From: Gammaproteobacteria bacterium
Lineage (GTDB): Bacteria; Pseudomonadota; Gammaproteobacteria; Steroidobacterales; Steroidobacteraceae
Reading direction: 5' to 3'
Assembly: GCA_025359205.1 (NCBI GenBank)
Contig: JANYHD010000039.1
Span: 1 to 64,000, forward strand
DNA: 64,000 bases
A program made the translations under genes and the position numbers. This document shows, piece by piece, positions 32,696-41,517 of this stretch; position 1 is the first letter of the stretch, and the number at the start of each line of letters is the position of its first letter. The notes below the pieces were generated by a model, which searched no databases, was not told the DNA's origin, and saw nothing but the letters and a program-made list of their open reading frames with translations.

Positions 32696-33907
32696 TCAGC
32701 AAGCCTCGGAGCGCGCAGTGGCCTGGTACTGGGTGGCGATCAGCGCCACCAGTGCGGTGGCCAGCTCGCGCTTGGGCGCGCGGGCCAGTTCGGCGCGGCC
32801 GCCGCCGCGCCACAGCACCAGCAAGGCGTTGTCCTCGCAATCGAAGGCCTTGGCGGCGCCTACTTCGTTGGCGCAGATCATGTCGAGGTTCTTGCGCAGC
32901 AGTTTTTCGCGCGCGTGCTGCTCGACCGAGTCGGTCTCGGCCGCGAAGCCGACGATGTACGGGCGATGCGCGAGCGCCGCCACACTCGCCAGGATGTCGG
33001 TGGTGCGCGTCATCTCGAGCGTCAGCGTGTTCGCTTGCTTCTTGATCTTGCGTTTGGCCACTTCCACCGGGCGATAGTCGGCCACGGCCGCGGTGGCAAC
33101 CAACAGTTGCGTCGTGGGCAGTTCCTTCTGCACGGCTGCGTACATCTGCGCCGCGCTTTCGACACAGACGCAGCGCACGCCGGCGGGCACCGGCAGCGAA
33201 ACCGGACCGCTGACCAGCACCACTTCGGCGCCGGCCGCGCGGAAAGCCTGTGCCACGGCGTACCCCATCTTGCCGGAGCTCCGATTGCTGACGAAGCGCA
33301 CCGGGTCGAGGCATTCGCGCGTCGGCCCGGCCGTGATCAGCACGCGCCGGCCGCTGAATGGCCCGGGGCCGATCAACAGCGGCTCGACCAGATCGGCGAT
33401 CGCGGTGGGTTCCAGCATGCGGCCGGGACCGACTTCGCCACAGGCCTGTTCGCCGCTCGCCGGACCCAGGATGCGCACCGCGCGTTGCGCGAGCGTGGCA
33501 ACGTTTGCCTGCGTCGCGGCGTTGGCCCACATCTGCTGATTCATGGCCGGGGCCACGACGATCGGCGCATTGGTCGCGAGGCACAGCGTGGCGAGCAGGT
33601 CGTCCGCACGGCCACCGGCGAGGCGCGCGAGGAAATCTGCGCTGGCGGGCGCGACCAGCACGAGATCCGCCCAGCGCGCGAGTTCGATGTGGCCCATGGC
33701 GGCCTCGGCCGCCGCGTCCCAGAGACTGTCGCGCACCGACCGACCCGAAAGCGCCTGGAAAGTGGTGGCGCCGATGAATTCGCGCGCCGAGGCCGTCATG
33801 ACGACTTGCACTTCGGCGCCGCGCTCGACCAGCCGGCGCACCAGTTCGGCGCTCTTGTAGGCGGCGATGCCGCCGGTCACACCCAGCAGGACGTGTTTGC
33901 CAAGCAT
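32696..33907 (-). CDS. coaBC: Bifunctional phosphopantothenoylcysteine decarboxylase / synthase CoaBC
   Basis: Two steps of coenzyme A synthesis. The N-terminal flavin decarboxylase domain (CoaC) has GVTGGIAAYKSAELVRRL, the PAMNQQMW loop and the catalytic-Cys segment SGEQACGEVGPGRM. The C-terminal synthase (CoaB) has VLITAGPTRECLDPVRFVSN-type sequence and the dimer motif DMICANEVG. The start at 33907 (Met-Leu-Gly-Lys-His-Val) matches the family; an upstream ATG at 33979 is unlikely. Length is 403 residues. It is divergent from radC. Confidence 0.96.
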   Translation of the reverse strand: MLGKHVLLGVTGGIAAYKSAELVRRLVERGAEVQVVMTASAREFIGATTFQALSGRSVRDSLWDAAAEAAMGHIELARWADLVLVAPASADFLARLAGGRADDLLATLCLATNAPIVVAPAMNQQMWANAATQANVATLAQRAVRILGPASGEQACGEVGPGRMLEPTAIADLVEPLLIGPGPFSGRRVLITAGPTRECLDPVRFVSNRSSGKMGYAVAQAFRAAGAEVVLVSGPVSLPVPAGVRCVCVESAAQMYAAVQKELPTTQLLVATAAVADYRPVEVAKRKIKKQANTLTLEMTRTTDILASVAALAHRPYIVGFAAETDSVEQHAREKLLRKNLDMICANEVGAAKAFDCEDNALLVLWRGGGRAELARAPKRELATALVALIATQYQATARSEAC

Positions 33908-34033
33908 GCGCGCATTATCGGCCACGCCTGCTGTTTCATGCCATGCCCACCCGATATGTCCATCGCATGCAAAGGCCATATCAGCCGAGAATGAAACTCA
34001 TCCGCTACCCGATCGAGGCGTGACCCACATCAC

Positions 34034-34710
34034 ATGAACCTGCAGCAATGGCCGGCCGGCGAGCGGCCACGTGAAAAACTGCTGGCCGCGGGTGCCCAGC
34101 AGCTGTCCGACGCCGAGTTGCTGGCGCTCGTGCTTGGCAGTTCGGGGCTGCGGGGCAGCAATGTAGTCGACTTGGCCCGCGGGATGCTGAGCACTCATCA
34201 TTCCCTGCGCGAGCTGCTGAGCGCCGACCGCGCCGCGCTACTGGCCACGAAGGGGCTGGGTGAGGCGGGCTACTGCCGGCTGCAGGCCGCGCTCGAGCTG
34301 GCACGCCGGCATTATGCCGAGGCCCTGCGCAGCGGCCCACTGCTCGATTCACCGGCCGCCACGCACCGCTTCCTGATCGCGCGGCTGCGCGACCAGCCGC
34401 ACGAGCTGTTCTGTTGCCTGCACCTCGACAACCGTCACCGTCTGATCGCCTTCGATGAGCTGTTTCGCGGCACCATCGATGGCGCCAGCGTGCACCCGCG
34501 CGAAGTGGTCAAACAGGCCCTGCGCCGCAATGCGGCGGCCGTGATCCTGGCGCACAACCACCCCTCCGGTGTCACCGAACCCAGCCAGGCGGATGAACTG
34601 ATCACCGCCCGGTTGCGCGAGCCCTGGCGCTGGTCGATATCCGCGTGCTCGATCATTGCATCGTCGGCGAGGGCGGCTGCCTGTCGTTCTGCGAGCGCGG
34701 CCTGCTCTAG
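34034..34710 (+). pseudogene. radC: radC (JAB-domain DNA repair protein family), frameshifted near the 3' end
   Basis: The frame encodes an N-terminal helix-hairpin-helix region and a JAMM/MPN+ domain with the metal motif LAHNHPSGVTEPSQAD, so the active-site His, His and Asp are intact. After ITARLRE the sequence leaves the family: bases around 34620 read GCGCGAGCCCTGG where one more G (GAGGCCCTGG) would restore the conserved ending Leu-Val-Asp-Ile-Arg-Val-Leu-Asp-His and [15 protein letters not shown] up to a TAG at 34708-34710. As it stands the frame reads on to 34804 through the rpmB promoter. This is a true single-base deletion or a sequencing error. The protein may keep partial function. 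Confidence 0.75.
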
Positions 34711-34723
34711 GCCATTGCGCGAG

Positions 34724-34752
34724 TTGCTCCTACTGGCAAGGACTGGTATAAA
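34724..34752 (+). promoter_or_regulatory. Promoter of rpmB-rpmG
   Basis: TTGCTC at 34724-34729 and TATAAA at 34747-34752 are separated by exactly 17 bases, a good sigma-70 layout upstream of the ribosomal protein genes. A G+C hairpin (GCCCGC at 34753-34758 pairing with GCGGGC at 34776-34781) lies in the leader just after it. Confidence 0.6.
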
Positions 34753-34822
34753 GCCCGCCCTTCGACCGCTGCTTAGCGGGCCAGGCTTCCAGTTAAGTGA
34801 TTGATTTATAAGGATTAGTGAA

Positions 34823-35059
34823 ATGTCCCGCGTCTGCCAGGTCACAGGTAAGCGTCCGGTTGTGGGCAACAACGTGTCCCACGCCAACAACCGCAAGCGG
34901 CGCCGCTTTCTGCCGAACCTGCACCAGCAGCGTTTCTGGCTCGAGACCGAGAAGCGCTGGATCAGCCTGCGCATTTCCGGCAATGGCCTGCGCACCATCG
35001 ACAAGCTCGGCATCGACGCGGTGGTCGCCGACCTGCGCGCCCGCGGCGAGCGGATCTGA
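34823..35059 (+). CDS. rpmB: 50S ribosomal protein L28
   Basis: A 78-residue large-subunit protein with the family pattern [23 protein letters not shown] and a basic [16 protein letters not shown]. It is immediately followed by rpmG, as in most gammaproteobacteria. An AAGGATTAGTGAA ribosome region precedes the ATG. Confidence 0.98.
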   Translation: MSRVCQVTGKRPVVGNNVSHANNRKRRRFLPNLHQQRFWLETEKRWISLRISGNGLRTIDKLGIDAVVADLRARGERI

Positions 35060-35095
35060 AGCCCGCGCCCACCACTCCCTCGAGAGCCCAGCATC

Positions 35096-35251
35096 ATGCG
35101 TGAAAAAGTGAAGCTCCTGTCCTCGGCCGGCACCGGCCACTTCTACGTGGCGATGAAGAACAAGCGCCTGCACCCGGAGAAGATGGAAGTCCGCAAGTTC
35201 GATCCGGTGGTGCGCAAGCACGTCGGCTACAAGGAAACCAAGATCAAGTAG
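35096..35251 (+). CDS. rpmG: 50S ribosomal protein L33
   Basis: A 51-residue large-subunit protein: [10 protein letters not shown], then [13 protein letters not shown] and [18 protein letters not shown]. It lacks the zinc-binding cysteines, so it is the Cys-minus form. It starts 36 bases after rpmB and is followed by a strong terminator. Confidence 0.98.
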   Translation: MREKVKLLSSAGTGHFYVAMKNKRLHPEKMEVRKFDPVVRKHVGYKETKIK

Positions 35252-35294
35252 GCTTGGCGCCGCCCAGCGGCCTGCCCGCCTGACGAGGATAAAG

Positions 35295-35315
35295 CCCGCC
35301 ACCTGGCGGGTTTTT
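35295..35315 (+). terminator. Rho-independent terminator after rpmBG
   Basis: CCCGCC (35295-35300), a four-base loop, GGCGGG (35305-35310) and then TTTTT. It ends the rpmB-rpmG transcript 43 bases after the L33 stop. Confidence 0.85.
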
Positions 35316-35345
35316 CGTTTCTGCAATCCTGCCCGCGAGGTTGAA

Positions 35346-36161
35346 TTGCCCGAACTGCCGGAAGTCGAGACCACACGCCGCGGCATCGAGCCGCACCTGC
35401 GCAGCCGCCGTGTCACCGCGGTCCTTGTCCATGAGCGGCGACTGCGCTGGCCGGTCACGCCAGGACTCGATGCGGCGCTGCGTGGCCAGCGCGTACGCGC
35501 CGTGGAACGGCGCGCGAAATACCTGCTGCTGCGCTTCGATTGCGGCACATTGATCATGCACCTGGGCATGTCGGGCAACCTGCGCGTACTGCCGCAGGCC
35601 ACGCCACTCCTGAAGCACGATCATTTCGAACTGCAGCTGGACTCGGGCCAGGTGCTGCGGCTGAACGATCCGCGCCGCTTCGGCAGCTGCCTGTACACCA
35701 CGGCCGACCCGACACTGCATCGGCTGCTGCGCGATCTCGCACCCGAACCGCTCGAGCCGGGGTTCGATGGCGCTTATCTCCACCGCGTCACGCGGCGGCG
35801 GCGCGTCGCGATCAAGCTGCTGCTGCTGAACGGGCGGCTGATCACCGGGGTCGGCAACATCTACGCCAGCGAGGCGTTGTTCCGCGCGCACATCCGGCCG
35901 CGCCGCGCCGCGCGCTCGCTGAGCCTGGCCGAATGCGCCCGGCTCGCCGCGGCCATACGCCGCGTGCTGAGCGCCGCGATACGCGTCGGCGGCACGACGC
36001 TCCGCGACTACGTCGGCGCCGATGGCGAGGCGGGCTACTTCCGGCAGAAGCTCTATGTCTACGAGCGCGCCGGACTCCCCTGCCGCCGCTGCCGCACGCC
36101 AATCCGGCAGATTACCCAGGGGCAGCGCTCGACGTACTATTGCCCGCAATGCCAACAGTAG
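35346..36161 (+). CDS. mutM: Formamidopyrimidine-DNA glycosylase MutM (Fpg)
   Basis: Removes 8-oxoguanine and ring-opened purines and cuts the strand. After Met removal Pro is the nucleophile (PELPEVET); the Glu residues and the Lys in RRAKYLLLR complete the site, and NGRLITGVGNIYASEALF is the helix-two-turn-helix. The zinc finger at the C-terminus reads CRRC ... CPQC. The start is a TTG at 35346 with GAGG five bases before it; no ATG gives the required N-terminal Pro. Length is 271 residues. The next repair gene overlaps its end. Confidence 0.96.
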   Translation: MPELPEVETTRRGIEPHLRSRRVTAVLVHERRLRWPVTPGLDAALRGQRVRAVERRAKYLLLRFDCGTLIMHLGMSGNLRVLPQATPLLKHDHFELQLDSGQVLRLNDPRRFGSCLYTTADPTLHRLLRDLAPEPLEPGFDGAYLHRVTRRRRVAIKLLLLNGRLITGVGNIYASEALFRAHIRPRRAARSLSLAECARLAAAIRRVLSAAIRVGGTTLRDYVGADGEAGYFRQKLYVYERAGLPCRRCRTPIRQITQGQRSTYYCPQCQQ

Positions 36162-36943
36162 ACCGCCGCACGCTGCGCCGCCGCGAGCGCGCGCTCGCGC
36201 AATGCGACCCCGTGATGGCGCGGCTCATCGCCGCCGCCGGCCCCTGCACGATCGAAACGAGCCACGAACGGCCGCCATTCGAGACGCTTGCAAGCGCGAT
36301 CGCACACCAGCAGCTGAACGGCGCCGTCGCCAAGCGGATACTCGCACGCTTCACGGCGCTATACGCGCCGGGGGAATTTCCCGAGCCGGCAGCGGTCATC
36401 GCGACTGCCGACGCCGCGCTGCGCGGGGCTGGCTTTTCCTTTGCCAAGATCCGCGCGCTGCGCGACCTGGCGGACAAGGTCATCAGCGGCGTAGTGCCCA
36501 CGGTCGCCGAACTGCACGCACTGGACAACGACGCCATCGTCGAGCGCATCACGCAGGTGCGCGGCATCGGCCGCTGGACGGTCGAGATGATGCTGATGTT
36601 CCAGCTCGGCCGTCCTGACATACTGCCGGTGGATGACTTCGGCGTCTGCAACGGCTTTCGCATGGCCTACGGTCTCAAGGGCATGCCGCGGCCGCGCGCG
36701 CTGGCTGAATTCGGCACGCGCTGGGCGCCGCACCGCTCGCTTGCCGCCTGGTACCTGTGGCGCGCCGTCGACCTGGCGCGTGAGAAAAAGCTGCCGCGCG
36801 CCGGGCGCGCGCCGAAGGTGGCGGTGAAGGTTCCGCGCGCGAAACCCCCGGCTGTCAAGGCACGCAAGCAGACGAAGAAGAAGAAGACGCGCCGAGCCGC
36901 GGTGCGCCGGCGCGGCAATCCGCGGAGTGTGAAAAGCCGCTAG
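36149..36943 (+). CDS. AlkA-type DNA-3-methyladenine glycosylase (HhH-GPD) with basic tail
   Basis: A 264-residue base-excision enzyme that removes alkylated bases. The helix-hairpin-helix is VRGIGRWTVEMMLMF, and the catalytic Asp lies in LPVDDFGVCNG. The ATG at 36149 lies within the last 13 bases of mutM, so the two repair genes are translationally coupled. The last 45 or so residues are a Lys/Arg/Pro/Ala-rich tail (KKKKTRR and similar), like histone H1-type DNA-binding tails and absent from usual relatives. It is convergent with ggt, overlapping it by four bases. Confidence 0.92.
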   Translation: MPTVDRRTLRRRERALAQCDPVMARLIAAAGPCTIETSHERPPFETLASAIAHQQLNGAVAKRILARFTALYAPGEFPEPAAVIATADAALRGAGFSFAKIRALRDLADKVISGVVPTVAELHALDNDAIVERITQVRGIGRWTVEMMLMFQLGRPDILPVDDFGVCNGFRMAYGLKGMPRPRALAEFGTRWAPHRSLAAWYLWRAVDLAREKKLPRAGRAPKVAVKVPRAKPPAVKARKQTKKKKTRRAAVRRRGNPRSVKSR

Positions 36944-38745
36944 TTGCGGCCGGGCGCGCTGACTGCGCGGCCGGCATCGACGGGCGCAGCGCCTTCGACG
37001 ACCCCGGCGCCCTCGGCGCGCGGATCGGAGGCCGCCTCAACGCTGCCGGTAGCACGGTTCCAGATCACCGCCTGGAAATTGCCCCAGCGGTAGGGCACGG
37101 ACTGCAGCGTGTCGCCCTGCGCGGTCAGCGTCTTGATCTCGTCTTCGCTGAACGCGCCGGCTTCATAGCGAACCACGTCGGGCGAATACTGTTGATGAAA
37201 GCGCGGCACCGCGACGATTTCGCTGGCTGAATGGCCGTCGACGAAATCGAGCGTCGCCAGCAACACCATGCCGATGATCAGGCTCCCGCCGGGCGAACCG
37301 CCGATCATCACGCGATCGCCCGACTCGACGAAGCTCGGCGTCACCGAAGAGAGCATGCGCTTGTGCGGGGCAATCGCGTTGGCGTCGGCGCCCACCAGGC
37401 CGTAACCGTTGGGCACGCCAGGCTTCATGGAGAAATCGTCCATCTCGTTATTCAGGAACAGGCCGGTGCCGGCGATCATGCGCCCGCTGCCGAAGCCGAA
37501 GTTCAGCGTGATGGTCGCAGCGACGCGATTGCCGTCACGATCGAGCGCGGAAAAATGCGTGGTCTGTGGACCGGCATTCGCACCCGCACCGATGCCCGGC
37601 AGCGCGCTGCTCGGCGTGGCGCGATCGGTGCGGATCGAGGCGGCGAGCCCGGCCGCATAGTCGACACTGGTGAGGCGCTGCACAGGCACCGTGACGAAGT
37701 CCGGATCGCCGAGGTACAGAGCACGATCGCGATGCACGCGACGCATGGCCTCGATGACGAGGTGCTTGCGCTCGACCGGTATCGCGTTCTTGAGATCGAA
37801 TTGCGCCAGCAGGTTGAGCGCCTCGACGAGCGCAATGCCGCCTGAGCTCGGCGGCGGCGCCGAGACCACGCGTGCGCCGCGGTACTGGCCGACGATCGGT
37901 GCACGCTCGATGGCGCGGTACGCTGCCAGGTCGGCTTCAGTCCAGATGCCACCTTGCGCGCGCACGCCCGCGACGAGCTGCGCGGCCATCTCACCTTTGT
38001 AGAAGGACTCGAGTCCGTGGCGCGCCAGGTACTCGAGGGTCGCCGCCAGTTCCGGCTGCCGCACCAGCGTGCCCACAGGTGGCACGGCGCCGTCGCGCAG
38101 GAAATTGCGCGCTACCTCGGGCTCCGCCGCGAACTGCTCGAGGTGTGACTGCAGTGCATTGTGCAGATGGGACGACTGCGCGAAACCATCGCGCGCCAGG
38201 CGGATCGCAGGCTGAAGGCTCTGCGCCACCGGCAAGCGCCCGTAGCGTGCCGCAAGCAGGGCCATGCCCGCCGGCTCGCCCGGGATGCCCGCGGCCAGCG
38301 CGCTGCGCGTCGACAGGTCGGGCACCGGATTGCCCTGCGCATCGAGGAACATGTCGCGGCTCGCCGCTGCTGGCGCGAATTCGCGCGCATCGATTGCGGT
38401 CTCGAAGCCGTCTTGCTGCCGGTGCAGCAGATAGATGCCCCCGCCCGTCAGCCCCGAACCGGTAGGTTCAACGACTGCCAGCGCCGCGCTCACCGCGACG
38501 GCGGCATCGAAGGCGTTGCCGCCCGCGCGCAGCACCTCGAGCCCGGCCGCGGTAGCGAGCGGATGTGCGCTGGCGATGGCGGCCCGACCAGGCGCAGCCG
38601 GCCGCGCAGCGGTCGGAGCCGGATCCGCGGCGGCGGCCAGCGGCAGCGCGTAACCGAGCGTCAACGCCAACGCGGCCAGGACCGCCAGCAGGGAACGTGT
38701 CACCGGGTCGGCGCTTGCCGCCGGCGCGCACAGCGCTTTGCGCAT
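36940..38745 (-). CDS. ggt: Gamma-glutamyltranspeptidase
   Basis: A 601-residue periplasmic N-terminal-nucleophile enzyme that cleaves gamma-glutamyl bonds of glutathione. A signal peptide lies within the first 40 residues. The proenzyme processes itself before the Thr in QTTHFSALDRDGN; the oxyanion and binding segments MLSSVTPSF and GGSPGGSLIIGM are present. Its ATG overlaps the coaD stop (TAATG), tying it to coaD and rsmD. A second, more distant paralog lies at 58410-60209. Confidence 0.94.
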   Translation of the reverse strand: MRKALCAPAASADPVTRSLLAVLAALALTLGYALPLAAAADPAPTAARPAAPGRAAIASAHPLATAAGLEVLRAGGNAFDAAVAVSAALAVVEPTGSGLTGGGIYLLHRQQDGFETAIDAREFAPAAASRDMFLDAQGNPVPDLSTRSALAAGIPGEPAGMALLAARYGRLPVAQSLQPAIRLARDGFAQSSHLHNALQSHLEQFAAEPEVARNFLRDGAVPPVGTLVRQPELAATLEYLARHGLESFYKGEMAAQLVAGVRAQGGIWTEADLAAYRAIERAPIVGQYRGARVVSAPPPSSGGIALVEALNLLAQFDLKNAIPVERKHLVIEAMRRVHRDRALYLGDPDFVTVPVQRLTSVDYAAGLAASIRTDRATPSSALPGIGAGANAGPQTTHFSALDRDGNRVAATITLNFGFGSGRMIAGTGLFLNNEMDDFSMKPGVPNGYGLVGADANAIAPHKRMLSSVTPSFVESGDRVMIGGSPGGSLIIGMVLLATLDFVDGHSASEIVAVPRFHQQYSPDVVRYEAGAFSEDEIKTLTAQGDTLQSVPYRWGNFQAVIWNRATGSVEAASDPRAEGAGVVEGAAPVDAGRAVSAPGRN

Positions 38746-39248
38746 TACTTGCCTACCTTGCGGCGAAATGCAGCCTCGACCAGCGGATGCACGAACTCGC
38801 TGACGTTGCCGCCGAGCGTGGCGATCTCGCGCACCAGCGTGGAGGAAATGAAGGTGAAGTGCTCCTTCGGCGTCAGGAACATCGTCTCGACGCCGGGAGC
38901 GATGTGCCGGCCCATGTTGGCCAGCTGGAATTCAAATTCGAAGTCCGACACTGCGCGCAGCCCGCGCACGATCACGCCGATTCCCTGGGCGCGCGCGAAC
39001 TCCACCGTCAGGCCGGTGTAGCCGACCACCTGCACGTTGGGGATCTCGGCCAGCACGCCGCGCGCCAGCGCGACGCGCTCGTCGATGTCGAACATCGGCA
39101 CCTTGCCGGGATTGGCGGCAATCGCGACCAGCACACTGTCGAAGATGCCGGCAGCGCGGCGCACCAGGTCTTCGTGACCGCGCGTGATCGGATCAAAGGT
39201 GCCGGGATAGACGGCTTTGCGGGATGCAGACAAGGCGCGCTCCTTCAA
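38745..39248 (-). CDS. coaD: Phosphopantetheine adenylyltransferase
   Basis: Penultimate step of coenzyme A synthesis. The 167-residue nucleotidyltransferase has KAVYPGTFDPITRGHEDLV (the T/HxGH motif), the GLRAVSDFEFEFQLANMGR segment and ISSTLVREIATLGG near the end. It overlaps rsmD upstream by four bases, the common rsmD-coaD pair, and ggt downstream. Confidence 0.97.
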   Translation of the reverse strand: MKERALSASRKAVYPGTFDPITRGHEDLVRRAAGIFDSVLVAIAANPGKVPMFDIDERVALARGVLAEIPNVQVVGYTGLTVEFARAQGIGVIVRGLRAVSDFEFEFQLANMGRHIAPGVETMFLTPKEHFTFISSTLVREIATLGGNVSEFVHPLVEAAFRRKVGK

Positions 39249-39820
39249 TTGCGCTGGTACAGATCATACCCGACCGCGCCGGCCGTGCCGGAGCGCAGCG
39301 ACTGCCAGGGCGCGGGCAGCCCGGCCAGTGGCGTACTGCGCGGATGCTCGAGGTAAATGAGCGCTCCGCCGGCCAGCCAGCGCTGCGATTCGAGCCGGGC
39401 AACGCTTCTGGCGAGCTCGTCACCGGCGAACGGTGGATCAAGCAACACCAGGTCGAAGGGTTGCGCCGGGCGTGACAGGAACTGCGCGGCGCTGCTGCGT
39501 TCGAGCTGCGCCAGGCCGGACTCGGCACCCCATTCGCGCAGCACATCACCGAGCCTGGCGATCGCCTGTCCGTCCTGGTCTACGAATACGCAGTGTGCGG
39601 CACCACGCGACAAGGCCTCGAGGCCAAGCGCGCCCGAACCAGCGTACAGGTCCAGGCACCGGCGTCCGCCCAGCTTGCCCTGCAGCCAATTGAACAGGGT
39701 CTCGCGCACGCGATCGCTGGTGGGGCGGATGTCGCTCGCCGGAAACTGCCAGCGCCGTCCGCGCCAGCGCCCGGCGATGATGCGCAACCGCCGGGTCTGT
39801 GCGCCGCGTTCGTGGCTCAT
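39245..39820 (-). CDS. rsmD: 16S rRNA (guanine(966)-N(2))-methyltransferase RsmD
   Basis: Methylates G966 of 16S rRNA. The 191-residue protein has RIIAGRWRGRRWQFP, RPTSDRVRETLFNWL, the SAM motif LDLYAGSGALGLEALSRGA and the N6/N2-amino methylase motif LVLLDPPF. The ATG at 39820 matches family starts; an ATG at 39877 would run into ftsY. It is divergent from ftsY with a 36-base gap. Confidence 0.96.
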   Translation of the reverse strand: MSHERGAQTRRLRIIAGRWRGRRWQFPASDIRPTSDRVRETLFNWLQGKLGGRRCLDLYAGSGALGLEALSRGAAHCVFVDQDGQAIARLGDVLREWGAESGLAQLERSSAAQFLSRPAQPFDLVLLDPPFAGDELARSVARLESQRWLAGGALIYLEHPRSTPLAGLPAPWQSLRSGTAGAVGYDLYQRN

Positions 39821-39856
39821 GGCGGCGAAGCCTACCGCATATGAGAGAATCCACGC

Positions 39857-40825
39857 ATGTCCGAAGCACAACCGCACTCAGATTCGCCGGCCGAGGCCCC
39901 GCAGGGATTCTTCGGACGGCTCCGTGCGCGACTCAATCGCGGCGGCAGCTCGCTCGCGCGCGACATACGCGGACTGCTGCAGGGCCGCAAGATTGACGGT
40001 GAACTGCTCGAGGAACTGGAGACGCGCCTCATCGGCGCGGACGTAGGCGTGACTGCCACGCAGGAAATACTCGAGGAGCTGCGCGCGCGCGTGGCGCGCC
40101 ATGAGCTCGCGGACGCGGATGCATTGGTCGCCGCGCTGCGCTCGCAGCTTACTGAACTGCTGCGGCCCTGCGAGGCGCCGCTGCGCGTCGCGGTCGATGC
40201 GAAACCCTTCGTGGTGCTGATCGTGGGCGTGAACGGTTCAGGCAAGACCACCAGCATCGGCAAACTGGCGGCGCGGCTGCATGCACAGGGCCTCAAGGTG
40301 ATGCTCGCCGCGGGCGACACGTTTCGCGCCGCGGCGATTGAGCAGCTGGGCGTGTGGGCCGAGCGCAGCGGTTCGCTGCTGATCGCCCAGGCGGCGGGGG
40401 CTGATGCGGGCGCGGTGATGTTCGATGCGATGCAGTCGGCGCGCGCGCGCGGCGTCGACGTGCTGCTGGCCGACACGGCGGGAAGGCTCCACAGCCAGTC
40501 GCACCTGATGGAGGAACTGAAGAAGATCAGGCGCGTGATCGCGCGCGCCGATCCCAGCGCGCCGCACGAGGTATTGCTGGTGCTGGATGCCAACCAGGGG
40601 CAGAACGCGCTGGCGCAGGCCGAACAGTTTCACGCCGCCATCGGCGTCACGGGCCTCGTGATCACCAAGCTCGACGGCACGGCGCGCGGCGGCATCGTGG
40701 TCGCGATCGCCCGCAAGCTCGCGCTACCGATCCGCTTCGTGGGAATGGGCGAGCACAGCGAGGACTTCGGGCTCTTCGATGCGGCGGCATTTGCCAGCGC
40801 GCTGGTCGACGGAGCGCACGCATGA
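39857..40825 (+). CDS. ftsY: Signal recognition particle receptor FtsY
   Basis: GTPase that docks SRP-ribosome complexes at the inner membrane. The 322-residue protein has a short acidic/basic N-terminal A region, the helical N domain and the G domain with GVNGSGKTTSIGKLA, DTFRAAAIEQL, LLADTAGRLHSQ and ITKLDGTARGGI. Its stop overlaps the ftsE start (ATGA). First gene of ftsY-ftsE-ftsX-rpoH, a conserved gammaproteobacterial order. Confidence 0.98.
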   Translation: MSEAQPHSDSPAEAPQGFFGRLRARLNRGGSSLARDIRGLLQGRKIDGELLEELETRLIGADVGVTATQEILEELRARVARHELADADALVAALRSQLTELLRPCEAPLRVAVDAKPFVVLIVGVNGSGKTTSIGKLAARLHAQGLKVMLAAGDTFRAAAIEQLGVWAERSGSLLIAQAAGADAGAVMFDAMQSARARGVDVLLADTAGRLHSQSHLMEELKKIRRVIARADPSAPHEVLLVLDANQGQNALAQAEQFHAAIGVTGLVITKLDGTARGGIVVAIARKLALPIRFVGMGEHSEDFGLFDAAAFASALVDGAHA

Positions 40826-41517
40826 TCACTTTCGGGGGCGTCGCCAAGCGCTACCGCAATGGGCGCGAGGCCCTCAGCAACGTCAGCCTGCACGTGGCGC
40901 CTGGCGAGATGGTGTTCCTCACCGGACGCTCGGGCGCCGGCAAGAGCACGGTGCTCAAGCTCATCGCGCTGCTCGAGCGGCCGACGCGCGGCCAGGTGAC
41001 GGTGGGCGGCGAGAACACGGGAAAACTGAAGGCGCGGCGCGTGCCCGCTTTTCGCCGGCGCGTCGGCGTGGTATTCCAGGACCACCGGCTGCTCGTCGAC
41101 CGTCCGGTGTTCGATAACGTGGCGCTGCCGCTGATCGTCGCCGACAGCTCGCTGAAGGAAATTGACAAGCGCGTGCGCGCGGCCCTGGACCAGGTCGGGC
41201 TGCGCGGCAGCGAGCGCGTGCTGCCCTCTGAGCTGTCGGTCGGCGAGCAGCAGCGCGTCGGCATCGCGCGTGCCATCGTCAGCCGCCCACCGATCCTGAT
41301 CGCCGATGAACCGACCGGCAATCTCGACCCGCAGCTGGCCAGCGAAGTCATGGCGCTGTTCCGGCGCCTCAACGAAGTGGGCGTCACCGTAGTCGTGGCC
41401 ACGCACGATCTGCATCTGGTGCGGGAATCGGGCCTGCGCCAGATCGTGATTGAGAACGGGCGCATCGCCGGGAGCGAGCCGGGCGGCACTCTGCCGGTGA
41501 TCGAGGCGCGCCGGTGA
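40822..41517 (+). CDS. ftsE: Cell division ATP-binding protein FtsE
   Basis: ATPase of the FtsEX complex that switches on cell-wall hydrolases at the septum. The 231-residue ABC protein shows GRSGAGKSTVLKL (Walker A), VFQDHRLL (Q loop), LSVGEQQRVGIARAI (signature) and ILIADEPTGNLDP (Walker B). Four-base overlaps join it to ftsY and ftsX. Confidence 0.98.
   Translation: MITFGGVAKRYRNGREALSNVSLHVAPGEMVFLTGRSGAGKSTVLKLIALLERPTRGQVTVGGENTGKLKARRVPAFRRRVGVVFQDHRLLVDRPVFDNVALPLIVADSSLKEIDKRVRAALDQVGLRGSERVLPSELSVGEQQRVGIARAIVSRPPILIADEPTGNLDPQLASEVMALFRRLNEVGVTVVVATHDLHLVRESGLRQIVIENGRIAGSEPGGTLPVIEARR

Noticed and set aside
35540-36148. Upstream extension of the AlkA-type glycosylase frame through mutM
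   Set aside because: It would overlap almost all of mutM in another frame, and the residues do not match the glycosylase family; the ATG at 36149 does.
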